Positions 35,343 through 46,162 of a stretch of DNA of 64,000 nt are shown one piece after another; the first letter of the stretch is position 1, and each line of letters opens with the position of its first letter. Origin of the DNA: Chara braunii (lineage: Eukaryota; Streptophyta; Charophyceae; Charales; Characeae); the NCBI GenBank assembly GCA_003427395.1, contig BFEA01000104.1, positions 626,576 through 690,575 of the forward strand, in the 5' to 3' direction. The position numbers were made by a program, and so were the translations under genes. Below the pieces are notes generated by a model. The model worked only from the letters and a program-made list of their open reading frames with translations. It was not told the origin of the DNA and did not search any database.

Positions 35343-35590
35343 GTTTGAATGCACCTGGCGCAAATTTGCGCCTGCATCCACTTTCACTTCCCTATCTTCC
35401 TGTTATCCCTATCTGCGCCCGTTTCCCCGCTCGTCAGCCTCGTTTTGTCGGTCTCCCTTTTTCTTCGCGTCTTCCGCATGTATCTGGCGCTAAACCTCGG
35501 CCCGGTTCATCCCCCTCATTCCGTTTGCTCCATTAGTTTCTCTTCTCGAATGAATCCGGTGCGGAAATGCGCCCAGATCCATTCGATCTA
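35343..35590. repeat. Stem-loop family GAATG...CATTC in block B1
   Basis: Successive hairpins occur near 35345 (GAATGCACCTGGCGCAAATT with GCGCC following), 35478 and 35548. The last pairs CGAATGAATCCGGTGCG with GCGCCCAGATCCATTCG. Diverged members are at 23473, 23628 and 37604. Arms keep pairing although bases differ. Confidence 0.7.
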
Positions 35591-36040
35591 CTCGCCCCAA
35601 TCCCTCTCCGTCGCTGCTCGATACCCGCTGCCTCACCCTCTGCACTCCACTCCGGTATCCTCCTTCGCTTTTTGCAGCGCCCGCTACCTACCGCTGCACT
35701 CGTCACGCTCTGTACTGCGCTCCTCTTTACGGCAGCGCTCCGCCCCGTTCCCTCTCTCTCTCTGCTACCTTAACACTCGTCCCCCCTGTCGGGTTGTGGC
35801 CTGCCTGTCTCCCCGCCATCACCCTTCTGCTGCGAATGCATCTGGCGGGACCTACGTCCACGTTTGGCCAGCTTTTGCTGGCCTCTCTTTGCTCTGCGCA
35901 GTTCGCCCGTCCGCCCTCTGTCTCACTGCGCCCAGCATATCTCCCAGCCCTCTTTCTTCCGTGCTGGCCCCCGTCACCTGTAGAGCAGCGCTGCCCGCCT
36001 TGCCTATACTCAACACACCGCGTGGTCCAACAGCCGGTCG

Positions 36041-36125
36041 GCCTGGCGAATCTTCGGAGGGGATCGACTGCTAGACGGGTCGCGGAGTCTTTGCCCCTAA
36101 ACCCAGGCCCGATGAACTATTTGCA
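36041..36125 (-). pseudogene. 25S rRNA fragment, first copy in block B1
   Basis: On minus, GTGCAAATAGTTCATCGGGC, TGGGTTTAGGGGCAAAGACT and CCCTCCGAAGATTC follow the same large-subunit rRNA segment. This copy extends further 5' (GTGCAAAT.GTTC) than the copies in A and B2, confirming rRNA origin. It is more diverged. Confidence 0.8.
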
Positions 36126-36189
36126 CTTCAGTATCACTGCGAGCCTCAGCCAGAGTTCCCTCTGGCCTCACCCTTACTGGCTCCACCCA

Positions 36190-36255
36190 TTCGGAGGGAA
36201 ACTTCGGAGAGGACCAGGTACCAAGCGGTTAGATTAGTCTTTCACCCCTATACGC
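36190..36255 (-). pseudogene. 25S rRNA fragment, second copy in block B1
   Basis: On minus, GCGTATAGGGGTGAAAGACT, AATCTAACC, then CTCTCCGAAGTTTCCCTCCG. It is a second degenerate copy of the same rRNA segment about 65 bp beyond the first, so the module was duplicated in B1. Confidence 0.75.
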
Positions 36256-37472
36256 AGCTGGTCACTGCTCGGCAGGCCGTCACCACAACCCCCTCAGTGT
36301 TGTTCGAAGCCCACCACCCCTTCGAGCTTCCACTGGCCAGACTCCCCTTTAAACAGCTGGCCACGGTACTAAAGGCTCGGCCTGCCGTAAGGCCCGAGCA
36401 TGGGCCTTAGCGGACTGGGTCCAGTACGGACCTTGGTGGTAGCAGCAAATTTTCCCTGTCGCCGTCCGGCAGCCCGCTCGGGGCGTATCGACGTTCTCCC
36501 AGTGGGAAGCAAGGGAAGCCACGACCACAGACCCCACGGGCTACGGCCCCCGCAGGCCCTTAAAACAATCATTGCCCCGTCTTCCGCCCACGGCACCACG
36601 TCCTAATGCAAAATAGGGCGCGGCCGCAGTGCAGCCACGAAAACAATTTGTAATTGCACAACAGGCAATCCCGCGAATACAACACACCCCCACATGATTC
36701 CATCGCGGTCTCGCGTCCTTGAACGGGGCTTGATAAATAAAACAGGAAAATAGAAGTAGAATAAAAATAAAAAAAATAGAGCTGGGGGACAGCGGGGCTG
36801 CTGGCGCCATGCCAGTCCCGCGGATCAGGCCTGCCGCCGCCCCTGTAAACAAAACCGAAGGGGATAGCCCTGGCGGCCCTCCACCCATCGGTTCCTTCCG
36901 CGATGCTTCGCTGTAGTTGCTGCGCCGATGCCCTACCGAGCTCGATCCCCGAACCTCCATAGCGTCAGCCCAATGTCATAACCTATAGGGCTAAGCCCAA
37001 GCCTGGTACCGGCAGTAACAGAATCCTAAATAAAGTGGTACGGCACGGTTGTCCCGGGTCGCGAAAGCGGTCTGTGCCACTCCTCAGCCTATGCCGACGC
37101 GCGCGGCCATCGAAAGTCCGTGCCCCGGCTGTCCATGTTTGGCTGTATCCATCAGGTCCCATCATCTGGATCCACCGCATGTCCGTATATGCTCACTGAA
37201 AACCTGGTTTAATAAAAAATGAAATAATATTTAATATCACCTAAGCAAAACGACCGAGGTCCGAGCCGACTCTTACGATCAACAACAGAAAAGAATCACG
37301 GGCGCCTTAAACCTGCGCACTCACACACTCGCTGTTGTGGTCAACCACCTAGTCAACGCAATTACAAACGCAGCCGCGCTTAGCGCGGTATACTTAAACT
37401 TTAAGCCAAACAATTTTCTGTTACTTGCAAAAACCAGGGCGAATACCCTTGTAAGGGTATTCGCACCGACAC

Positions 37473-39322
37473 CGCCCAGGTACTTTCGTTCCGTGCTGCA
37501 ATCATACTTCGCTCTTGACTAACTTTTCTCTTGCTGCCCCGTCCCGGTCACACTGTGCACAGCCGGCGTCCAAGCCCGTTCTTTCCTTCGTCTCGTTTCC
37601 GTCGAACGTATCGGGCGCAGAATAGCGCCAGATTCATTTTCTTATTCCCCCCCCCTTTTCTCTGCTGCTTGGGCTCTGCCCGGCTTTGCCCGTCCGCTCT
37701 GATGCGTGCCCGGCCGCCTCACCTTCGATTGTCCTACTCCCTTACTCCATCGCCAGTCCTCCCTATCACCGCCTGCACCCGGCTCCCGCCCACGTCCGGG
37801 TTCATCCGTCGTTGTACCACCTCGCCTTTGCTCTCACAGCGCCGGCCACCCACGCTGCACTATTGTTTGCCCCGACAGTCAGCCGGACTGAGAGGGACTT
37901 CGGAGGGAACCAGCTACTATACGGTTCGATTAGTCTTTCGCCCCTATACTCAAGTCCGACGAGGTAGTCGGCATAGCAGCATTGCTGTTATCTGATCCTG
38001 CCGGGTTTTACCCACCCGCTTCACATGTACCCCTGCGGCAGAACCTCGGACAGGTTCATTCGTCGTAGTGCCAAAGTCTTTCGGCCTGTGTTTCGGACAG
38101 TTCGCGGGTACACCCACTGCCCGTGACTTTGCCCACTGCGGCGCCTAGCGCCCGTGGCCACGCCAGCCTTCTCTACATTATTTCAAGTTTAACGGATGTC
38201 CCTGAGGACATAACCCGGGCCACGGGGTCAATCAGCCCCGNCCCTTAGTCAATTCAGAATATTCGACTTTTACTCATCAAGNCCCATCATCTGGGTTTAA
38301 ACGCAGTCCGTTTTTCNACAGTTCAACGGTGTACCCTCTAAGATAGGCTCTTGGGGCCTGTCACCCCCTACTACGCCACGTCCCAAGGCAAAACGAGGCG
38401 CGGTTTTAAGAAAAGCAGGTAAACAAAAATTATATAAAAACATGGGCAGCTCACGCGTGGTCGCGAAAACAGTTTGTAATTGCACTCCAGGCAATCTGCG
38501 AATATAACACCGCCCCCCCACGCGCTCCTACCGCAGCCGACGAACAGAACAGAAAGGGAAAAATAAAATAAAATAGCAGTAACGTCGGGGAACCGCGGGG
38601 TCGCTGGCACCTCGCCAGTCCTGCGGATTGGGCCCGCCGCCGCACCCGTAAGCAAAACCGGGGGGAATAGCCCCACAGGGCCCTCAACCCTTCGGTTTCC
38701 TCCACGCCGCTCTGCTGCTGCCGTACCAGCGTCCGCCGGCCTCGATCCCCGAACCTCTATATTGCCAACCCAAATGTCGTAACCTATAGGGCTAAGCCCA
38801 AGCCTGAGACTAGTGCCCGGAGAGTACCATACGAGGTAGTGTGGCGCGGCGCTTTGGGCCAGCAAACGGCTGTGCGGCTCCCAGTGCCCGCGCTGGCTTG
38901 CTCACACCGTGCCATAATTGCCCCGCGCTGTCGTCCTACGACATCCCGCTTACCGCACGAAATCGCATCGTTGTTGCCGATGCCGTCGTCGGGGTCGTTC
39001 TCTGCACGCGCGCTTGACTCGGTCAAATGTACCAATTAAACGAAAATATCCTTAATTCCTGCTTAATCAAAAATAAATAAATAATAATATCACTAAGCAA
39101 AACGACCGAGGTCCGGGCCGACTTTACGGTCAACAACAGAAAAGAATCACGCGCGCCTGAAACCTGCGCGCCCACGCACTCGCTATTGTGGTCAACCACC
39201 CAGTCAACGCAATTACAAACGCAGCCGCGCTTAGCGCGGTATACTTAAACTTTAAACCAAACAATTTTCTGTTACTTGCAAAAACCAGGGCGGATACCCT
39301 TGTCAGGGTATTCGCACCGACA
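37473..39322 (-). repeat. 1.85-kb block B2 (LTR-like), near-identical to block A
   Basis: Begins CGCCCAGGTACTTTCG immediately after B1 ends and finishes ATTCGCACCGACA at 39322. Differences from block A are scattered substitutions and small indels. Ambiguous bases occur at about 38241, 38282 and 38316. High similarity to A but not to adjacent B1 implies recent origin or conversion. Confidence 0.8.
37888..37964 (-). pseudogene. 25S rRNA fragment, copy in block B2
   Basis: Same antisense rRNA segment as at 23910-23985, with one or two substitutions (for example GACTTGAGTATAGGGGCGAA on minus). Confidence 0.88.
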
Positions 39323-39799
39323 CCGAGGCCGCGGCCGCGGGGTCAAACTCGGCGGGCAGCCGTGACCACCGCCGCCGCGGCTCCAGTCGCGGTTGGGTGT
39401 GGCCGCAACTTTCACGAAGTTCTTTAGATGTAAAACAATTCTAAAAACAAAAACAATATATATTGTGTTGTATATGTTTTTGAGATCTAAATTGCGCAAT
39501 TTTGTTTTTTATGTTTTAAGTTCGTCTTTGAATTTAAAAAAATTAAAAACTAATATTCCTAAGGCAAAAGTTTTTTTTTTTTTTTTTAAGAAAAACTATG
39601 AAACTTATGTGTTTTTTTAATTTTAAACTCAGTAATATTTTTGGATATGACCACAAGGCAAAAGTTGTTGAGTATAGTTTTATGAATAATATATATTTTT
39701 CCCCCATAAGTTTTTTAATTTATTATTATTATTATTTTTTCTCATGACCGTGGGGTCTCGGCCTAGACTGAGTGTGACCGCCTCCGGGGGGGATTCATT
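39323..39799. other. GC-rich to AT-rich noncoding stretch
   Basis: Opens with CCGAGGCCGCGGCCGCGGGG and turns strongly AT-rich from 39420. No gene. It separates the 21.5-kb complex from LINE endonuclease sequence and may be another small insertion. Confidence 0.4.
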
Positions 39800-40400
39800 G
39801 AATGCAAGTAAACAATATTTTTTGTGGGAAGATTCGTCGGTATGTATAAAGTAGTTGCTTATCCTCACATAGTATACAGATAATGTTATCATCCTCTTGT
39901 ATGTATGTTGGACAAGGGGAGGGAACCTTCCCTACATCTTTCAGGGGCTGCATTGAAATCCCCTGCCATAATGAGTGGAATACCTTTCGGTATTTGACCT
40001 GTGATATTCTTGAAGAAATTGATCCTTTCTTGTTCCTCATTAGGGCTGTATACATTAATGACACATACTATTTCCAACTCCAACCTAATCAAGGATGAAA
40101 TTCATCGACCCTGCTCCTTATCTGTTGTCCACTGAATAATTTTTACCCCAAATTCCGGTGGCACCCAAAAAATCACTCCCCCTGATTCACATCATGGCGC
40201 CGGGGAGGATAATATGAAAAAATATCATACCAGATTATGTGCTCTATTATGAACAAGAAAATTCATAAGATGGGTTTCTTGTATACAGATAAGGTCAGGC
40301 CATGTACGACCGCCCACTCCCATGAGTTGCTCCATTATAGCTTTCCTTTTTACACCGTCTGCAGTGGTGATTCCATTGCATTTCGCGATATTATATCTAA
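39800..40400 (-). pseudogene. LINE apurinic endonuclease-domain fragment
   Basis: Minus-strand reading gives an N-terminal motif NGITTADGVKRKAIMEQL followed by PDLICIQETHL. Then come SGGVIFW, a VINVYSPNEEQERINFF segment and MAGDFNA, the typical order of the LINE APE endonuclease (Mg-binding E in QETHL, GDFN). Stops interrupt it. It ends near FTCIQ. Strand and domain order fit the missing upstream part of LINE-2, on the far side of the 21.5-kb complex. Confidence 0.8.
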
Positions 40401-41232
40401 ATCTGCTGCCCTGATAACTGACATTTCGTTAAACCTGACATTTTTTTCTAAATTCATGAAAATGAGCGTACCAAAAAACAACCTTTTTTGTGTTTTTTTA
40501 TTCTCATGACGTCAGATGATCAGATTATTGGGTGTCATGACGACTCCCGATGATCTAACCATCGGATGTATGTTAACGGTACTTTACCGTGAGGTACATC
40601 AAATGGACAAAGTGAGATAACCACTTTCTCACCCGATAAGCAATGAAATTTTGACTAAGTCCACTTTCGTGAATTTAGAAAAAAATGTAAGTTTTAACGA
40701 AATCTCAGTTTGATGCCACGACTCCAAGAAGGGTTCTTCCCATAATACGCTTGGAGTGTTTCCATCACTAAACTTTGAATATTATGAACTCTCTATGACC
40801 CATTATTTATTACAACTTCACCCAGTTCCCCTTATCCAAGATTGAAGAGGACTAGAGAATCCCCCTGCGTATAATTGAGTACGGAAACAATGTCACATTT
40901 GTCATAGACCAGACTGAGTTTGCCTTAAGCTAAAGATACTGCAGCTCCATCTAGGTAGTGTGCGGGTACCATTTTAAGCCAGTCTCCTTATGATCTTCAA
41001 ATCTAACAAAGGTATCGCGCTTAGCACTTTGTTCTCGATCAGTTGTTTCAGTGAGAATTGTCTAAGGGCCAGGATCAGAGTGTTTGGAGAAAAAGTCGTG
41101 AAGATCCCGCTTGAAAGTCCGGTCGTTAGGATTTTGATAATCCACATATGTGGTCCATCCCCTCAAGGTCACTCCTCTATACCGCTCTTGCCCAATCGAG
41201 GTCAGTCCAATTTCTCATTTCCCGCATCTTTT
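40401..41232. other. No gene recognised
   Basis: Contains a partial foldback-arm motif near 40423-40450 (CATTTCGTTAAACCTGACAT). Otherwise unassigned. Confidence 0.4.
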
Positions 41233-41720
41233 TCAGACTGGGATAACCAAATTCCCCTTGGATGGTTGCGAGTTGTTGGCGTGACCTTTTTCAAGGATAT
41301 GTCTCAATTTCGGTCTCTTACATGCTTCCTGTGAAACCGACATAGGAAAAAAGACTAACCCTTCCTGTATGTGATGTCCTTGGTGTGCCGACCCTCGTGC
41401 ATAAATAACAACTTGTGTCGGTTGTTGCGCCAACTGCTTCACTTGGAGAAGCTGTTGCAGTTGTTGTTGAAACTGTAGAGTCCGATGTGACTCTAACACT
41501 TGCTACACCTCTTGTTGTTGTAGCAATGACATAGCATGTGGATCCTGCGTCGACTGCTGCACTTGCAAAGGCTATTGCAGTTGCTGCTGGTACTGCACTT
41601 GCTGCTAAAACTGTTGAGTCTGATGTGACTTTAATACTTGTTGCTCCTCTTGCTGTTGCAACAATGACCTAAGCTCTGGATCTTTCAAGAACAACCTCTG
41701 ATCACCACTCTCGAGTTGCT
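41233..41720 (-). pseudogene. Gln-rich coding remnant, probably retroelement gag
   Basis: Minus-strand frames are rich in Gln (QQQLQQLLQVKQLAQQPTQ) and contain an internal duplication of about 120 bp (VLESHRTLQFQQQLQ-type phrases at 41500 and 41620). Stops are present. Such Gln-rich stretches occur in many gag proteins, but no capsid or zinc-knuckle motif is secure. Confidence 0.4.
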
Positions 41721-43734
41721 GAGAATGTTGAAACATTTGCAACATCATGATGATCACCGCCTCCTTGTCTTGTATAGCAGTCTGACTCCCATCAGTGGCT
41801 AATGTTATTTCATTTTTTTCATTTTTTTTTCTCCTTCTTTCTCACTTTTATTCTTCCCCCCCCCCACTACATTCTGAGAATCTTCCTCAGAGTCTCCAAA
41901 AGCTAGTCATAGACTTCTTACTGCCGCGATAATCTTGCAATTAGGTATGGATGATTGACCAAGCATTACTATTCTTCTAATTTCTAATTCTAATTAGTAT
42001 CCTTTTACACTAATTAATCAAATTCAATCACCATACATATCATCATCCTGCCAACCAATCTACTCTTTCAACTAAAATAATATCCTAACGAATTATCCAA
42101 ATTGAATTTCTAAATTTCTCAATAATATTCAGTAATATTCCCGAATCATCGTAACTCGCAGTTCCTAAAACTAAGTTGATTGATATTTTTTCATACCTAA
42201 ATTTTTACATTTCAAATTTATGAATTTCCAATATGCATTTTCAGTTTCCATCTTTTTATTTTCGCTGCATTTGTTGCCGTAAGTTGACTCTTATCCAATT
42301 CTAAGATAAAAACCTGGTCTACAAAATTTATCCATTCTGCATTTTCATTTTTCATGTTTTTACTTTCGCTGCATTTGTTTCCATAAGCTCACTCGTATCC
42401 AATTCTTTAGTAGGAATCTGGTCTTCAACCTTTGGTTCGAATGCCTGTTCCTAATATCTATATTCTTCTCTCTGAGCATGGACGTTTTTTCTAATGTATG
42501 GAAGGTGGAGTGAACAGGGGAGAGTTCCACTATGTAAGAGCGACGCAAGGTGGGAGGTGAAGTCGTGGACGAGGTGCGAGCAGATTTAGTGGGTTGCCCT
42601 ATTATGGGCTTGGGGTGAGGGTACACATCCCAGCGAGGGCAAATTAGGGTATAAGGTGGGGAGAGGCATATTTTGGGAGGGAACTGTATGCCTTTGTGGG
42701 ATAAGAGGGGGGAATGCGGGATTGTCGCAAGTTGAGGCTGAGATCCTTGTGAGATAGGATGCCTGCAATCTGGGTAATCCGTTTTGGTGGAGGCAACATT
42801 ACGATAGGATGGGAAGGAGGGGAGGGGGGGGATTAATCTACATAACAGGTGCTTGTTACGATCCTGGTCAATTTCAAAGTACACATTCACCAAAAAAAAC
42901 AATGTCGTCCGATTGCAAAAAGAAATGAATGAACTTGAAAGGAGAGAGAGTGAGAGAAGAAGAAAAAAAAGAAAGAAAGATGAAGAAGATGATGTACTCT
43001 AGCATAGACCAATGGCAATGCTCTTCTTCTTCTCCAACCACTCTCCTCCTCCTTATCTCCTTCCCTCTTACTCAAACAAGAAATAACAATAATAATGTTG
43101 AATGGTTGAACCAGAATCAATGTCAGAATCCCTCTTCTACTACAGGCATAACATGAGGTCCACCATAGCCATGATCACCCTTCTTCTTCTTCTTCATGTA
43201 GGCCGAGGCTATGGCGGACTACTAAGGGTTCTACCCTCCTGTCCAAAGGACAACCCAAAGCAGCTATGTCGATGCCTCTCGGTCGAAAGGACAACACAAA
43301 GCAGCTATGTCGCTGCTCATTAAGTCGCTATGCCTGCTTCTGTCCGAGCTTCCTTGGTGCGGCACTACCCCAACTGGGCCCTTCCAGATGCAGCGCCTAT
43401 CAACGTGATGAAGATGGTGTTCACCGTAGCCAGGTAGGTACCTTGCCACTCCCCTCCTTGGTCCTCTTCTCCCGCCTCCTCCTACCAGTAGAGCTCCACC
43501 AAAGTCGAGGTGAGCGCTCCTGTCCGTCCTTCTTCCTCTGAGGAACGTAGCAGTTAAACAACGATTTTTTCCTTTAGTACCTAACACACGTGGTTAACCA
43601 GGGGTGTTATTTTCGACGAATTTTGCACCGAATTGCGTTAACCGTCTCTCCCTTTTCAGAGGGAAACATCATTGCAGACTTTGATATTGTTCATATAGGC
43701 CCTAGACTCAGACTGGATGGATTGGTACCAACAA
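41721..43734. other. No gene recognised
   Basis: AT-rich 41760-42400, then mixed. A short internal duplication CCAAAGCAGCTATGTCG/CAAAGCAGCTATGTCG is at 43255-43312. Overlapping ORFs lack domains. Confidence 0.4.
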
Positions 43735-44061
43735 CCATTTCGTCAAAACGGACATATTATATTTTTTGAACGAAATCAAAACTGATTTTTTTTGCCAAAA
43801 TCTGGTCGGAATTTTTTGCTCCTAGGGTCCGGCGTTCCTACATGTATCTGGTCTATGGTTGAGACCAGATACAATTTTATTTTATTTATTTATTTATTTA
43901 TTTTTGTATCTGGTCTCAACCATAGATCAGATATATGTAGGGGGCCTGGCGTTTTGGGAACGTCGGACCCCTAGGAGCAAAAAATTCCGACCGGATTTTG
44001 GCAAAAAAAGTCAGTTTTGATTTCGTTCAAAAATTATAATATGTCCGTTTTGACGAAATGG
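43735..44061. mobile_element. 327-bp foldback element
   Basis: The left arm from CCATTTCGTCAAAACGGACA pairs with the right arm ending TGTCCGTTTTGACGAAATGG. Pairing continues inward through AAAATCTGG(T)CGGAATTTTT, GCTCCTAGGGTCCG and TATCTGGTCT.ATGGTTGAGA to a central ATTTATTTATTT loop near 43890. The entire element can form one hairpin. Partial arms of the same family are at 3850, 8870 and 40423. There is no ORF; it is probably a non-autonomous DNA transposon. Confidence 0.88.
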
Positions 44062-45223
44062 CTGTTTACCCCCCTAGACCTAGCGTACCGCTCTTGGGAC
44101 TCTAAAAATGTCAACTTTGTCTTCTTCTGCTCGCCCTCGAGTATCTGGCACATCTACTTCTACTGGGTGCGGTACCGGCCTACCTGGTCAATGAGTGTAT
44201 TTTCGCTGCTCTAGGTGTCGTGGGCCTCTTGCTCCGCCACTTGAGTGTTTTCCCTACTGCAACCCTCAATATCACGGCCACAGGTAAGGACCGGCCCTAC
44301 GGGCCTCCCAAACAAGCAAGTACCCTTGCGGCCCAAGTTGCGGGTGACACACACACACACTCATGCCGACAAACACTCAGACAGGCACGCAGGTCACCAA
44401 GCATGCATACACACAAACTTAGAAAACGCAGCAGAATGCGGGAATCTCAGCAAGGCATCCATTCAATCGGTAGAGCTCAGAAATCAGCAGTGTTCTCAGT
44501 CTCTGTTATGGCAGGTCATTACATGCTTGAGAATTCCATAGTAATTGTTTATAATCATGTTATATCAAGCTTTCTGGTATTCTGTAATTTTTGGCAGCAT
44601 CTGGCATTCTTCCTCATTCGGGATATAGGATTTCAAAGATGGTCGAATCTGGACTGATATCTGTAGAGTTGCTTTGTTATGTGCCCCCGGTTTGCTGATG
44701 CTAGAACGAAGCTGGCCGGAACTGGGGTGTTGCCCTGTAACCTGCAAATGGCAGAAGTGTGAGGCCTTCTAAAGAGATCTGGGGTTTTGTCGAGGGAGGA
44801 AGGCAATCCAGTGGCGAACCGGGGGGGTGCTGCCTTGACAACCTATGAGTCCGCGGATAGTCTAGGGGGCGAGAACAGGTCAGCTATGGTTAAGTTGGTT
44901 AACGTTGGTTAGGATGGTATTGTTTTTGAGATGTAATGTCCTGGTATCGAGAGGGCTAGGAGTTGTTCTAGGATTAAGAAACCATAATTGTTGATATAGT
45001 ATTGTGACTATTGTCTTCTTTATTTTTTATATATTAATCATTATCATCATATGAAAAACAATGTCAATCGACAAAATAGAATGAGATTCAAAGACGTTCA
45101 AACTTCATTTTTTGAAGTTGTTGTGATACACATACTCTTTTGCGGTATCTAACTGATCATACAGTGAATATCCAATCGATCTAGCATATGCTTATTCCAA
45201 AACATAAGACAGTGGGTCAACAT
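44062..45223. other. No gene recognised
   Basis: Includes a short (CA)n at 44346-44361. Unassigned. Confidence 0.4.
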
Positions 45224-45592
45224 TCAACAATTTCCCGAATAATACCTATCGGGAGTTTTGACAAGGGGAGCTGGAAACAACTTATAGATTCTACCCCTGA
45301 ACACTTTACTACTCGGGATAATCTCTCTCGCGTGGACGACCTCCATTTCCACAACTCCCGATGTCTCCTCCTTAACGTCAGAATACTTAGCCATAAATTT
45401 CTCTATCTCGAGAAGGGTTTTGATGACCTGCCCCTTCTGAGATACGAAGTCTAGAAACTTTTCTTCCTTTCGATTCTGTTTATAGTAATTATAGGACAGA
45501 TGAGCATAAAAATTATCGGAAGAATCTGCCAACTTCTGAGAGCTACACTTCTTTAGAAAGATTGTCCTCCCCGAAGGGAGTTCATACTTCAT
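45224..45592 (-). CDS. Hypothetical ORF, possible retroelement fragment
   Basis: A 122-codon uninterrupted minus-strand frame (MKYELPSGRTIFLKKCSSQK to the stop). Charged, helix-like composition (FLDFVSQKGQVIKTLLEIEK) looks like real protein, not a shadow. I recognise no family. Degenerate gag and LINE pieces on the same strand nearby suggest transposon origin. Confidence 0.35.
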   Translation of the reverse strand: MKYELPSGRTIFLKKCSSQKLADSSDNFYAHLSYNYYKQNRKEEKFLDFVSQKGQVIKTLLEIEKFMAKYSDVKEETSGVVEMEVVHAREIIPSSKVFRGRIYKLFPAPLVKTPDRYYSGNC

Positions 45593-46162
45593 TGTTTTCC
45601 TGTCTTTCCAAAACTAGGGTCTCGAGTTGAGGCTCTGTAACCTTGGTAGGAGCTTGAGGCCTGGGGAATTATGCTGTCAGTGCGGCATAACCAGTGAGTT
45701 CGACGAAGTCATGGCCGGGGGTGTTCCCCTTTAACTGCGGGGCTTGATGACTTTGAGGAGACATTTCTTTCCGTGCGAACAACGTGGACCGGTTCTGGGG
45801 TAGCGGTGGCGCCCTGTCACCCTAACATGAGGGGGTTTGAGGTCTGCCGTGTTATTGTACGAGGACTGACGGCCTCCACCTTCCCTCCTTCTGCTTAGCA
45901 CGTCCATATTTTCATAGTATTGGTCGAAAGTCCTATTTAGGGCATCCGATGGTATAGTCTGTTAATCCTAAAATTCTATAAATTCATAGCCTGTCTTAAA
46001 TTCCATGTACCCAGTCCACATCTGTTTCCAGTTTCTGTGGGATTAGCGACTACTTTTTTTAGGGCTTTGTCTGAGATGGTCTCTAAAAATTGGCTATAAT
46101 TCGCTTCTTAAAATTTCGTGAACTGCTGAGCTTATTTCATGAATTCGTACGGGGCGGTTCTG

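Larger units (their letters stand above)
34440..37471 (-). repeat. Diverged LTR-like block B1
   Basis: Collinear with 22741-25346 but strongly diverged. Shared landmarks are the GGCGCAGCC leader, repeated CCCG(T/A)TTT..CGGG hairpins (about 34900, 35260), GAATG..TC.GGCGC stem-loops, rRNA-derived segments, AACCTATAGGGCTAAGCC (36980) and the terminal 270 bp ending GTATTCGCACCGACA at 37471. Its end directly abuts block B2. ORFs of up to 241 codons here are GC/CT-rich and show no domain. Confidence 0.7.
17801..39322 (-). mobile_element. 21.5-kb Ty3/gypsy-like retroelement complex
   Basis: The left end reads TGTCGGGCGCATCGG and the right end reads ATTCGCACCGACA, giving TGTCGG...CCGACA termini. CCGA flanks both ends (17797-17800 and 39323-39326), a possible 4-bp target duplication. 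LINE-2 stops exactly at the left end, as expected if the complex inserted there. pol and gag lie on minus in the middle. Related noncoding blocks flank them (23497-25346, 34440-37471, 37473-39322), each ending GTATTCGCACCGACA. The blocks may be long LTRs, but the left-end sequence 17801-22400 has no counterpart on the right. The whole is therefore probably composite or nested. Confidence in exact limits is modest. Confidence 0.55.

Noticed and set aside
35349-36074. 241-codon plus-strand ORF
   Set aside because: It lies in a CT-rich noncoding block that is repeated elsewhere with frame breaks, and no domain is seen.
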